Of a stretch of DNA of 64,000 nt, positions 24,989 to 33,244 are shown piece after piece. Position numbers and translations under genes: made by a program. Below the pieces are notes generated by a model. It ran no database searches. It saw only the letters and a program-made list of their open reading frames with translations, and was not told the DNA's origin. Each line of letters starts with the position of its first letter. The stretch's first letter is position 1. Source of the stretch: JAAOZP01 sp038848185 (lineage in GTDB: Archaea > Thermoproteota > EX4484-205 > JAAOZP01); the NCBI GenBank assembly GCA_038848185.1, contig JAWCNV010000002.1, forward strand, positions 62,001 through 126,000, read 5' to 3'.

Positions 24989-26729
24989 CCTGAACCTTCT
25001 GAACCACGATTATGTGCGCATCCTTAACCGGAGGCGGAGTCCCAGGAGTTATACACAGGTACGCCACCCCAGGATTCTCCTCAACCGCCTCAGAAAGAAT
25101 CTGGAAAAACCTCTTTCTCATGTATGGATCCATATGCACATCCAGCTCATCGATACCTCTCACACTTGACTTGACTAGTGATTGGAGGGCCATGAGGAAT
25201 GATACGACTGTTGCACTTCTCTCTCCGCCGCTCTGAGTGTAGGCGTTAAACTCTGTTAGAGTGTTTCCGCCGAAGCTTACGAGGATTGCTAGGCCAGCGT
25301 TATCAATGTCCTCCAAGTTCACCAGCCTTAAGTCTCCTGTGCCTCCCATTACCCTCATGTTCCTCTTGAAGCTGTCATTAACCCTGCTGATTGTTTCGGC
25401 GACTCTTCTCCTCCATATTTCTATTCTGTCTTTAAGCTCGTTTTCAGCAGCCCTCCTGTTTTCAACTATCACTTTAACCTTCTGCTCAAGGTCGCGATAA
25501 ACCTTAGAGTAACTATTGTAAAGCTCCTCAGCGTTCTCGGAGACGGTTCCGAGCGAGGCTATTTGAATGATGCAGTCGTTAATCCTCTTCTCCAATGCAT
25601 CCGGGGGCTCAACCTCCTTTGGGGCTTCTCCCTCCAGCTGGCTCTTGGCTTCCTTAACCTTGGCATCAATAGTCTTAATCCTCTCTTGAACACGCTGGCG
25701 CTCCCTCTCCAGCTCTCTAAGCCTGTATTTCAAAACCTCAGCCTTAACGTTAAGCCTCACATAGTTCTTTATCAGCCTAGTCAACTCTTCATCAAGCCTG
25801 CTGTACTCGTCGATGAGGCTTTCAGCCCCTTTATCAGAAGCTTTGAAGAAAACTCCTTTAAGCTTCATCCTCGTCTTGTTCAGCATGCTCCAAACCTTTT
25901 CACCTTTCTCCACAGTCTTAGAAACTATCTGGTTGCCCCTAGCAAGCCTTGCCTCAAGCTTTGAAGCATTCTCCTCAAGCCTCACCTTCTCATTGTTAAA
26001 CTGGTTATATATGCTCCATTTAAGCAGCCTGTTTAACTCTGCGTGAAGCGCTTGAAGCTCCCTCTTCCTGACAAGCTTCTCATACTCGGATCTCCACATC
26101 TCTAGGGTTTCACGAGCCTCATTTAAAAGGGCTTCAACAGACTTCTCTTCACTCACTATCCTACTGAGCCTTTCTTGTGACGCCCTTATGTTCTCCCTCA
26201 ACCCGGATAATCCTACAGCACCCTCGACAAGCCTAAGCTTAGCAGGAGGATCCAAGGAAGCAAACTCCTCAATCATATACTGGTGCATGATTATCAGCAT
26301 GTTAGACGGGTCTATTCCGAAGAGTGAGAGTATTTCGTCAACCTCCATCTTAGTAGCAGGATTATAATTAATCTGGCTCCAGTACTCGCCATCCCTCCGG
26401 AGATACCTTGTTATCACAAGCTCGTCAGACCTTAAGAAGGAAACAGGTCTCCCCCCACCGTTCTTAGGCGAATTGTCGAAGACCAGAGTCACCCTCGCAA
26501 TATCCTCCCCATTCCTTATCAGATCGCTCAGCTTCTCAGCCCTACCACTCCGCGACTGGCCGAGACCCACTGATATTCCTAGAAGTATCGAGGATTTCCC
26601 AGACCCGTTTGGTCCAAGCACAAGGTTAAGCTTAGGGTGGATCGGAATACGAGCGTACTTGTAAGACATGAATTGCTCTAAAATAACTTCCTTCAGGCGA
26701 AGAGCCCCTGCTTGCTTCGATGCCTCCAA
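24945..26729 (-). CDS. Compact Smc5/6-like SMC ATPase
   Basis: A 594-aa ABC-type ATPase. Walker A is GPNGSGKSS (39-47). LSDLIRNGEDIARV (68-80) and ITRYLRRDGEYW (106-117) follow, with the Q-loop glutamine in IIMHQYMIEEFASLDP (146-161). Coiled-coil segments occupy about 180-260 and 310-450. The signature is TQSGGERSATVVSFLMALQ (498-516), and Walker B with D-loop is DELDVHMDP (527-535). The last two match eukaryotic Smc5 (QSGGERS, LMALQ, DP) and Smc6 (DEFDVYMD) better than SMC1-4, ScpAB-partner SMC or Rad50. No hinge domain or Zn-hook CxxC is visible, and the protein is half normal SMC length. TTG start at 26729. Confidence 0.82.
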   Translation of the reverse strand: MEASKQAGALRLKEVILEQFMSYKYARIPIHPKLNLVLGPNGSGKSSILLGISVGLGQSRSGRAEKLSDLIRNGEDIARVTLVFDNSPKNGGGRPVSFLRSDELVITRYLRRDGEYWSQINYNPATKMEVDEILSLFGIDPSNMLIIMHQYMIEEFASLDPPAKLRLVEGAVGLSGLRENIRASQERLSRIVSEEKSVEALLNEARETLEMWRSEYEKLVRKRELQALHAELNRLLKWSIYNQFNNEKVRLEENASKLEARLARGNQIVSKTVEKGEKVWSMLNKTRMKLKGVFFKASDKGAESLIDEYSRLDEELTRLIKNYVRLNVKAEVLKYRLRELERERQRVQERIKTIDAKVKEAKSQLEGEAPKEVEPPDALEKRINDCIIQIASLGTVSENAEELYNSYSKVYRDLEQKVKVIVENRRAAENELKDRIEIWRRRVAETISRVNDSFKRNMRVMGGTGDLRLVNLEDIDNAGLAILVSFGGNTLTEFNAYTQSGGERSATVVSFLMALQSLVKSSVRGIDELDVHMDPYMRKRFFQILSEAVEENPGVAYLCITPGTPPPVKDAHIIVVQKVQDESRILEVEPSVEQ

Positions 26730-26998
26730 CCGGTCTTTGCAATTCAGTCTTCTTAAGAGATGTAGATAAGAGTTAGCTTTCGAGGAGCCTTCTTAAAACG
26801 CTCTAAAGCAGGTTAAAATGGTGTTTAACAGGTTTAAATCTGGTTCGTGGACTTGAGGGGAACTGGCTTCCAATAGTTTAGGGATGTCCCGGGTCTTCCC
26901 ATTGAGAGCCTTCAGCCCCATTCACCCTAAGCTGAAAAACCCAATTTTTACAAGCATATTTCAGGAGCCCTGTAAAAAATTAATTAACTGGATGCGTA
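26730..26998. other. Divergent intergenic region between the Smc5/6-like operon and the 237-aa gene
   Basis: About 270 bp, with no ORF or tRNA that I can support. It includes a GC-richer stretch at about 26855-26935 (cccgggtcttccc and surroundings) with short inverted pieces, and an AT-rich stretch at 26965-26995 (taaaaaattaattaa) at promoter distance from the plus-strand gene. It holds the promoters of both divergent units. Confidence 0.4.
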
Positions 26999-27712
26999 AT
27001 GAGGAGGAAGATGGTTACAGCCGGCAAGATCTTTAGGCTGGACGAATACCTTGCTCAGAGCGACCTTGCTCAGAGGCTTAGAGGCTATAGGGTTGAAACC
27101 CCGCTTGAGGGAACAGACTTAACCCTAGTGACGGAGATAGTTGAGTTGAAGGCTTCGCAAAACGTTTTGGAGGGGACTATAAGCAGGGATGTCCCGTTGA
27201 CGGTGAGAAAGAGAGATAAGACGGAGATCGTTGTTAAGACTGTTGACTCGATTTTCAGCTTCGTCTTCAGAAAGAGAAGGATCTTTCTAATAGTTTTGGA
27301 GAAGAAGCCGGTTGCCAACATGGTTGCTAACATGTTCAGCCAAGTGATTTTCCTTAAAAGCGGCAGGATAGTTGAGGCAAGGATCTCCCCTGACGTAATG
27401 TTGAACTATCACAATGCAAACAGTGATGCTGCTAAAGTGGTTTTCTTCGACGATGTCGACATACCTAACATAAAGAAGCTCTCTCTATACGGACCCTCGC
27501 TGGCTAACACAAGCCTGTTCTCAGAGTATCTAGACCACGGGAAGATCTGGTATATCGTTATATCGCATAGGAAAAGTGGGCTGGTAGCTGGAATTACGAG
27601 AGACAGCGTTGTCACAATATTCAGTAGAATAGACCCGGCTTCATTCATAAGGTTCTCGATTGATGAGATAATCCCTCTTATCGAGGAATCTGAGACTGGA
27701 GCTAGGCATTAG
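26999..27712 (+). CDS. Unknown 237-aa protein divergent from the Smc5/6-like operon
   Basis: I do not recognise this protein. It is predicted alpha/beta and cytoplasmic, Arg/Lys-rich, with no membrane segment or catalytic motif that I can name. The hydrophobic-strand pattern in IFLIVLEKKPVANMVANMFS and KIWYIVISHRKSGLVAGI suggests a regular mixed sheet. An earlier ATG cannot be excluded; 26999 follows an AT-rich promoter element. It overlaps the convergent pyrE by 11 bp. Its divergent placement makes functional association with the SMC operon possible but unproven. Confidence 0.6.
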   Translation: MRRKMVTAGKIFRLDEYLAQSDLAQRLRGYRVETPLEGTDLTLVTEIVELKASQNVLEGTISRDVPLTVRKRDKTEIVVKTVDSIFSFVFRKRRIFLIVLEKKPVANMVANMFSQVIFLKSGRIVEARISPDVMLNYHNANSDAAKVVFFDDVDIPNIKKLSLYGPSLANTSLFSEYLDHGKIWYIVISHRKSGLVAGITRDSVVTIFSRIDPASFIRFSIDEIIPLIEESETGARH

Positions 27713-28328
27713 CACGTGTTAATAGGGTTTCATATTCGCTTTCTGTTAAGGCGTCTAGCTTCCTCAAGCTTTCAACAATACTTTTAAAATCGATAAGATA
27801 ATGTAGTCTAATCCCTTTTCCCCTAAGCCTCTCCAGGGCGCGTCGGCTTTGGCAGACTACCACCATCGCCTGCTCGACAACCCCTCCTTCTGAAACAATT
27901 TTGCCAGCTGTCCTCAATATTTGCCTACCCGTTATTACAAAATCATCTATGATAAGCACCCTGTCCCCCATCTTTAACGAGCCCTCCACAATCCGATCTC
28001 TCTTTCCGTCCCTGACGAGTAGCATTGGTTTGCCTGTTTTAACTGAGACATAAGATGCATATGGCACCCCAGCCAAAGGTACTCCGGCAACAAGGTCGAA
28101 GCCTCTGAACCCAATTTTCTCCTTAATCGTTTTAACGAGGCCGGAGGAAACCCTGTTGAAAACCCGCGGATTGTTAAGTATAGTGGTTAAATCCAGCACG
28201 AAAGGTTGTAGAATCCCCTCGTCAGTCTTTTCAGGCCATATTAGGAAGCCATCAGCCTGGACGAGTGTTTTCGCAACTAGGTCAACCAACCTTGTAGACA
28301 AACGGTTCCCCGATTTCAAGTATTGCAA
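27702..28328 (-). CDS. pyrE: Orotate phosphoribosyltransferase-like enzyme
   Basis: A 208-aa type I phosphoribosyltransferase. The PRPP-binding motif is VLIIDDFVITGRQ (about residues 125-137), where classic OPRT has ViTGgS/T. The orotate-loop region is VAGVPLAGVPYASYVS (about 80-95), followed by RDGKRDRIVEG. The likely reaction is orotate plus PRPP to OMP. It overlaps the upstream degenerate MBL gene by 47 bp on the same strand, so the start may be further in. A start at 28328 keeps the N-terminal helix. Confidence 0.85.
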   Translation of the reverse strand: MQYLKSGNRLSTRLVDLVAKTLVQADGFLIWPEKTDEGILQPFVLDLTTILNNPRVFNRVSSGLVKTIKEKIGFRGFDLVAGVPLAGVPYASYVSVKTGKPMLLVRDGKRDRIVEGSLKMGDRVLIIDDFVITGRQILRTAGKIVSEGGVVEQAMVVVCQSRRALERLRGKGIRLHYLIDFKSIVESLRKLDALTESEYETLLTRANA

Positions 28329-28995
28329 TCGCAGTCTTTAAGCCTTTCTTTTTAGCAACTCGCTGGAGATCCTTCATTTTCTCCCCGTAACAGGGTATAA
28401 CTAGCTTAGAGTTTGCGTTTTCTACGGATTCGATCCATGAAGCGATTTTCGGCCGGGGGTTGAAGCCTACTGGTACGAAAGCTATGTCAGGCTTCTCCTC
28501 TATAGTTATTTTCCTCAAGCTCTTAGACACCGGAGAAGCACCTGTTTGGAAAACCTTGCAGCCGTTTTCAAGCGTAATCATATATGTTACGGGCGTAGAG
28601 GCCTCGTGATTCTCACCTGGATAAGACTTTATTACCAGCCCGTTGCTTACAAGTAGCTTGTTCGGTGTGGCAGCTATCAGCATTTCTCTAGGGATCTGGG
28701 ATCTGAGAATTCTGTAGCTGGTCTCGTCCGCAATTATTTTACTAGTCTTCTTAAGACAGCAGAGCTCCATTATCAGATTCTCATCGAAATGTTCTGGCTG
28801 CTCATCGGTTATCAGAACATAGTCGAGGGGTTCAATATTTTTAACATCCATCTCTGAAGGATTTGCCAGTAGTCTTTGAGTCTGAGTAATAATATAGATG
28901 CACGAGTACTTATTTAGTCTCGTTAATACGACTTCTGATTTAGCGGGTCTAACAATGCTCAAATTCTCTCCAGTCAACCGAGAAAGCTTTTTCAA
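28282..28995 (-). CDS. Degenerate metallo-beta-lactamase-fold protein (UlaG-like)
   Basis: A 237-aa protein with the strand order of UlaG-type MBL hydrolases: PLDYVLITDE, then a helix, IIADETSYRIL, MLIAATPN, and the C-terminal DIAFVPVG and SKLVIPCYGEKM. The metal-binding HxHxDH motif is replaced by DEQPEH (about residues 63-68), and the usual second ligand His-Thr-Gly-Asp region reads FQTGAS. With only one of the ligands left it is unlikely to bind two metals. It could be a structural or regulatory paralogue co-transcribed with pyrE, which it overlaps. Confidence 0.6.
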   Translation of the reverse strand: MKKLSRLTGENLSIVRPAKSEVVLTRLNKYSCIYIITQTQRLLANPSEMDVKNIEPLDYVLITDEQPEHFDENLIMELCCLKKTSKIIADETSYRILRSQIPREMLIAATPNKLLVSNGLVIKSYPGENHEASTPVTYMITLENGCKVFQTGASPVSKSLRKITIEEKPDIAFVPVGFNPRPKIASWIESVENANSKLVIPCYGEKMKDLQRVAKKKGLKTAIAILEIGEPFVYKVG

Positions 28996-29071
28996 AGGGG
29001 TAATAAGCGTTTCTCATTTTTACCATTATGAAAATCGGAGGAGAATAGGGGGCAAGCAGTATAACCCTGTT

Positions 29072-30415
29072 TTAAGACGCTTTACCAAGCTCCTCATGCA
29101 GTTTCCTGTGGAAAACGCTTACTTCAGCCCTCCATTCCTTAAAACCTCTCGGAGAAGGATAATTAATGTAGAATTGTCTGAAATCTTCCATGAGTCTAGC
29201 AGTTTTATTGAGTTTCAAGAGAAACCCGGGTTTCCCAATGCTGGAGAAGAATCTTGAAGCTTTCTCAGTTATGTTAAGCCTCAGTTTCTCACCCATGCTG
29301 GTCTTTAAAAGATCATCGCTCTTGATGAGCCCCTGCGCCAGACCATAGTTGATCAGTTCGTTGTTCAAACTCTGTAGAAAAATTCGGAATACATCCAAAG
29401 CAGCCTGTTTAACACCATAGCTCCTCATATAACTCGTGTTAAGACTCCAAAGAGCCTCCTCATCTACCCGCCCCTGCTCCAGAGCCTCTGCAATCGCCTT
29501 GGCTGCAAGGAAACCTCCGGTCATCGATGACCCTATGCCCCCACCGTGTACCGGGTTAACCATGAAGGCCGCGTCGCCAATGGCTACGAATCCGTTCCAC
29601 ACTGCTGAGTCTATAGGTCTCCTAGCCGGCACTATTCCGCCACCACTATGAACAACCTTCAGAATTTTCCCTTTTAGGCATGGAAGCTTCTCAACCCATT
29701 TTTTGAAAAGAAGCTTAGGGTTGGCAGTATTCTTCGCAACCCCTAGGCCCGCGTTAACCCTTCCTTCCCCTTCTGGAAAAACCCAGAAATATCCTCCGGG
29801 AGCATCATCCATATCTAAGTATATTGTGGGTAATGAGGGGGTAGTCTCCGTTTCAGCGATCTCCCTGTAGCAGACGAGTGTTTCGTCATCATCAATCCCT
29901 TGGTCGAAGCCAAGGTTTACAAGCTCCTTTGAAAGGACTCGTGAAGCACCAGTAGCATCTACAGTAATCTTCGCGTAAGCCTCATCTTTCCCACCGTTCT
30001 TAAGATCCATGAGCCTAACCCCCTTCACAGAGCCCTCCTGCACTATTAGGCCAGTGGCCTGCGTCGCCGGCTTAAACTCGCAGCCAGCGTCCAACGCTAA
30101 ATTTAGGAGAAACTGTCCGAATACAACTCTATTTAAAGCGTATGCGTTTAAGCCCTCGGCGATTATGCTTAGGCGGCTCCCCATGTCTGGTGAATATATC
30201 TCTATCCCAGGATATATCGAGAAGTATGCCTCCTTAGGAAGGCTTAAGCCAAGCCTCTCTAAATGGTGTGAGCCTAAAGCGTCTCCGCAAACCTTGTCTC
30301 CAACCTTCTCTTTTGGAGACCGGTCTACTAGGAGAACCTTCAGCCCTTTTTTCGCAGCCTCTCTTGCCAGTGTTGCACCGGCAACACCGGCGCCTGAAAC
30401 ACATACGTCGTACAT
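29072..30415 (-). CDS. Geranylgeranyl reductase-family FAD enzyme
   Basis: A 447-aa flavoprotein that saturates the isoprenoid chains of archaeal membrane lipids or related prenyl groups. The N-terminal dinucleotide-binding motif is GAGVAGATLAREAAKKGL, followed by KVCGDALGSHH (the conserved GD region) and GDAAFMVNPVHGGGIGSSM, the second FAD-contacting motif typical of the family. Length matches digeranylgeranylglycerophospholipid reductase. Archaea often have several paralogues, so the exact substrate is uncertain. Confidence 0.9.
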   Translation of the reverse strand: MYDVCVSGAGVAGATLAREAAKKGLKVLLVDRSPKEKVGDKVCGDALGSHHLERLGLSLPKEAYFSIYPGIEIYSPDMGSRLSIIAEGLNAYALNRVVFGQFLLNLALDAGCEFKPATQATGLIVQEGSVKGVRLMDLKNGGKDEAYAKITVDATGASRVLSKELVNLGFDQGIDDDETLVCYREIAETETTPSLPTIYLDMDDAPGGYFWVFPEGEGRVNAGLGVAKNTANPKLLFKKWVEKLPCLKGKILKVVHSGGGIVPARRPIDSAVWNGFVAIGDAAFMVNPVHGGGIGSSMTGGFLAAKAIAEALEQGRVDEEALWSLNTSYMRSYGVKQAALDVFRIFLQSLNNELINYGLAQGLIKSDDLLKTSMGEKLRLNITEKASRFFSSIGKPGFLLKLNKTARLMEDFRQFYINYPSPRGFKEWRAEVSVFHRKLHEELGKAS

Positions 30416-30492
30416 TGAAACCTCTTAACGTTTCAGGTTGGATAAAAGGGTTTCTTAACAGTTTTTAAGCAGTTTTAGAGAGTTGTAAAAAC

Positions 30493-31683
30493 GTGGTGGA
30501 GCAGAGAGGAGAAACAGGGTTTGAAACGGTGATTGTTAGAGAGGGGAAGGCTGAGATAATCGTTCCAAAGCCTGATTACTACAGGGTTTCTCTAAAACAA
30601 TATGTTCCGTCTAAGGCACCTGTTTTCTACAATCCTCTGATGAAGGAGAATAGGGATCTGACGGTTGCAGTTGCAAGTGTGATGAGGAGGGAAAAGGGGT
30701 CCAGCCTTGTTTTTGGGGAGTCTATGGCTGGAGTCGGGGTCAGGGCGATAAGGATTCTAGTTGAATCTGACTGGGGTGAGGCATATGTGAATGATAATAG
30801 TCAGAAAGCGTTTTCAACCATAGTCATGAATCTCGAGTTAAACGGGTTGAAGAATAGGGCTCACCCTTCTAAAAATGATGCAAATGTTTTCCACGCAACG
30901 CATGCCTCAACAGGAGTCAAATTTGACATGCTGGATATTGATCCCTTCGGAACACCCATCCAGTTTCTGGATACGGGGGTTAAAGCAGTTAGGCACGGTG
31001 GAATGCTAAGTGTGACAGCAACAGACACTGCTAACCTTTTCGGTTCCCAGAAACGGGCGGCGAGAATGCTTTATGACGTGAATATTTTTAAAACTGGTTT
31101 TATGAGAGAGCTCGGGGTCAGGGTTCTGCTTAAAGCAGTGGCCGAGGCTGCTGCGAGAAACGATAGGGGTATAGAGCCTATTGTCTCGATCACTAGTAGG
31201 CATTACACCAAGGTTTTCGTCAGGGTTTTAAGGGGAAGAAAACATGCTTTCAAAACAGTTTCTCAACTAAAGTTTCTGAAGGTTAGGAGAATCGGAGTGT
31301 TCTATGAGCCGATAGGTGTCGTCGACCTTGGAGAAGCTTACGGGAAGGAGCCTTGCCTGCTACTTGGTCCGCTTTACATTGGGGAAACCCATTCGAGGGA
31401 GTGGCTTGAAAAGATTCTGCTTCAGCAATCAGAGAAACCATGGCTTGAGAAAAACCTTTACGGGATGATTGAAAACCTTCTTAGAGACGAACAGAAGACT
31501 GTTAGAAGTATTGATTTAACCGGTTTAGCATCCATCCTTAATATAAATCCTCCCAGCAGGAGCATTGTTATCAAGAGGCTTCAGGAGAAAGGATACTCTG
31601 CATGTAAAAGCGGCTTAGATGCCAATTGTATTAGGACTGATGCGGGACTTGAAGAACTAATAAATATCGTTAAAAACCTTTGA
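30493..31683 (+). CDS. trm1: tRNA (guanine26-N2)-dimethyltransferase
   Basis: A 396-aa SAM-dependent enzyme that forms N2,N2-dimethylguanosine at tRNA position 26. The catalytic segment LDIDPFGTP (about residue 156) and TATDTANLFG (about 175) are the Trm1 hallmarks. The SAM loop is near FGESMAGVGVRAIRI. A C-terminal winged-helix-like region follows. GTG start. The 3' end overlaps the convergent rlmE by 14 bp. Confidence 0.96.
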   Translation: MVEQRGETGFETVIVREGKAEIIVPKPDYYRVSLKQYVPSKAPVFYNPLMKENRDLTVAVASVMRREKGSSLVFGESMAGVGVRAIRILVESDWGEAYVNDNSQKAFSTIVMNLELNGLKNRAHPSKNDANVFHATHASTGVKFDMLDIDPFGTPIQFLDTGVKAVRHGGMLSVTATDTANLFGSQKRAARMLYDVNIFKTGFMRELGVRVLLKAVAEAAARNDRGIEPIVSITSRHYTKVFVRVLRGRKHAFKTVSQLKFLKVRRIGVFYEPIGVVDLGEAYGKEPCLLLGPLYIGETHSREWLEKILLQQSEKPWLEKNLYGMIENLLRDEQKTVRSIDLTGLASILNINPPSRSIVIKRLQEKGYSACKSGLDANCIRTDAGLEELINIVKNL

Positions 31684-32302
31684 AGAACTTCGCGACCAAA
31701 TAGTGTTCTGAGCTACCTTTACGAGAAGCCTTGGGTTTAACCCTTTTAACAAACCTGAACATTCGGAATGCTCTTTTTTCAACTCTATCAGAATGCTCTC
31801 CTTCAAAGACCTTAATTACAATTGACCCATTCTTCTTCAAAAGGTCTCTTGAAACATTAATAACTCGCTCAACCATCTCAATCTGTTTAACATGGTCCAA
31901 CTCGTAAATCCCAGACATGTTTGGAGAAAGGTCTGAAAGTATCACATTAAACTTCTCCCCAGAAGCATCGAGAACCCTATTTACAAAGCTCTCGTCGAAA
32001 ACATCGAGCACAAGTGTTTTAACGTTCTCCAGTCCCAAGTCTTCAACATGCTTAAGGTCTACTCCGACAACCATTCCAGAGTCCCCGACTTCTTCAGAAG
32101 CAACTTGAAGCCATCCTCCAGGAGCACAACCAATGTCTAGAACAATGTCGCCTGGGCGGATAATCCTGTGCTCATCCAGTATCTGTTTAAGCTTGAATGA
32201 GGCTCTGCTTCTGTAACCCTCCTTTTTTGAAAGCAGAAAATAGGGGTCACTTCTCCTCTCGTGTAGCCACCGCCTCTTTGACTTCAACCTCAGTGCCCCC
32301 AA
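31670..32302 (-). CDS. rlmE: FtsJ/RlmE-type rRNA 2'-O-methyltransferase
   Basis: A 210-aa Rossmann methyltransferase. The substrate-binding N-terminus is SKKEGYRSRASFKLKQI, the SAM loop is VLDIGCAPGGWLQVAS, and the K-D-K-E tetrad residues are visible (DLSPN, IKVFEGE). The family methylates the 2'-OH of uridine in large-subunit rRNA or tRNA. A TTG at 32287 gives an N-terminus closer to the family norm than the TTG at 32302. It overlaps the RPC34-like gene by up to 56 bp on the same strand. Confidence 0.94.
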   Translation of the reverse strand: MGALRLKSKRRWLHERRSDPYFLLSKKEGYRSRASFKLKQILDEHRIIRPGDIVLDIGCAPGGWLQVASEEVGDSGMVVGVDLKHVEDLGLENVKTLVLDVFDESFVNRVLDASGEKFNVILSDLSPNMSGIYELDHVKQIEMVERVINVSRDLLKKNGSIVIKVFEGEHSDRVEKRAFRMFRFVKRVKPKASRKGSSEHYLVAKFFKGF

Positions 32303-32660
32303 TACCCATGGTTAATATCCATTTGTCTAAAAGTTCGCAGCGCTCCGGACTTATCACTGAGCCGTATGAGCAGCTCCTGTTGAAGTAAACGCATGAGAAG
32401 CAGGGTGAGCCTTTTAATGAATCTATCTTCGGTATTTTACGCGTAGAATACAGCTTGTAAGTCCATCTTTCTTTATGGAGAACCTTCTCCCTCTTTATCA
32501 GGCCCCAGGACTCTAGCTTCAAGCATATTCTAGATCCCTCCCTGCTCGAGATGTTAAGCATCCTGTAGAGATCTGTCTGCACGATACCGTCCTTTGAGCG
32601 CATTATTATGTTGAGGACCTTGCCCTCAAGCCTGTATCTTCTCGAAACCTTCTTAACCAC
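32247..32660 (-). CDS. RPC34/RPC39-like winged-helix protein with a C-terminal four-Cys motif
   Basis: A 137-aa protein. Residues about 8-75 form a winged helix of the B-block/RPC34 type (VQTDLYRMLNISSREGSRIC). The C-terminal part holds cysteines in CFSCVYFNRSC ... RC (about residues 91-112), matching the Fe-S-binding cysteine cluster at the C-terminus of the RNA polymerase III subunit RPC34 (human RPC39). Such archaeal homologues are thought to be a TFE-like transcription factor. GTG start at 32660. A TATA-like catatata at 32678-32687 supports it. Confidence 0.65.
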   Translation of the reverse strand: MVKKVSRRYRLEGKVLNIIMRSKDGIVQTDLYRMLNISSREGSRICLKLESWGLIKREKVLHKERWTYKLYSTRKIPKIDSLKGSPCFSCVYFNRSCSYGSVISPERCELLDKWILTMGIGGTEVEVKEAVATREEK

Positions 32661-32717
32661 TGGGGCCTTATCACCTGCTATATATGGGGGCTTCCAAGCT
32701 ATAAAGGTTTCCGGTTT

Positions 32718-32951
32718 TCACCCTTTTCTGGGCTTAAAAAACACCGTATCCCCCTTCTTAACGTCTCGCCCATCTTTTTTTAAAACAACTACTGCATACG
32801 GCTCCTTAACAGAACCTATTATATCGGCAACATTACCAACTGGTTTCCTCGCCCTGTTCAGAACCAGAGACCCTATGCCTACTAGACCCCCCAGCTTAAC
32901 CACAGCAATCCTACTGCCCATCAGGTTTTCAACCACTCCTTTACGATTCAA
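32718..32951 (-). CDS. gar1: H/ACA RNP protein Gar1
   Basis: A 77-aa beta-barrel protein of the box H/ACA pseudouridylation RNP, which binds Cbf5 and aids substrate turnover. The core pattern GNVADIIGSVKEPYAVV corresponds to the Gar1 signature G-x-V-x-D-x-x-G-x-V-x-x-P-Y. It lacks the glycine/arginine-rich tails of eukaryotic Gar1, as usual in archaea. The start overlaps the srp19 stop by 4 bp. Confidence 0.88.
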   Translation of the reverse strand: MNRKGVVENLMGSRIAVVKLGGLVGIGSLVLNRARKPVGNVADIIGSVKEPYAVVVLKKDGRDVKKGDTVFFKPRKG

Positions 32952-33244
32952 CTCCCCCTCCTCCTCATAGCCTCACCGATTTTCTCAACGAGCTTTTTCT
33001 TATTAAGACCTGTACAGAAAACCACTATTCTTCCAGTTTTAAAGTTATTCATCCTTGGATAAGCCTTGTCTGGTTCAACAATTGTTTTAAACCCGAGTTT
33101 CCTGCAGGCTTCATCGATCTTAGCTAGGGTTGGAGATTCAACTGCAAGGCTTTTTGGAACACGCCTACCCATTCTTCTGGAAAACTTTGAATCGAAGTAA
33201 GAAGGATAAAGCATTATGTAACGGTCTTTCGAAATACTCTTCAT
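32948..33244 (-). CDS. srp19: Signal recognition particle 19 kDa protein
   Basis: A 98-aa RNA-binding protein that recognises the tips of helices 6 and 8 of SRP RNA. The N-terminus IMLYPSYFDSKFSRRMGRRVP is read in two parts as the SRP19 motif (YPxYxD then S..xGRR(V/I)). Length matches archaeal SRP19. It is in a row rps8e-srp19-gar1 with 4-bp overlaps, a translation and RNP operon. Confidence 0.93.
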   Translation of the reverse strand: MKSISKDRYIMLYPSYFDSKFSRRMGRRVPKSLAVESPTLAKIDEACRKLGFKTIVEPDKAYPRMNNFKTGRIVVFCTGLNKKKLVEKIGEAMRRRGS

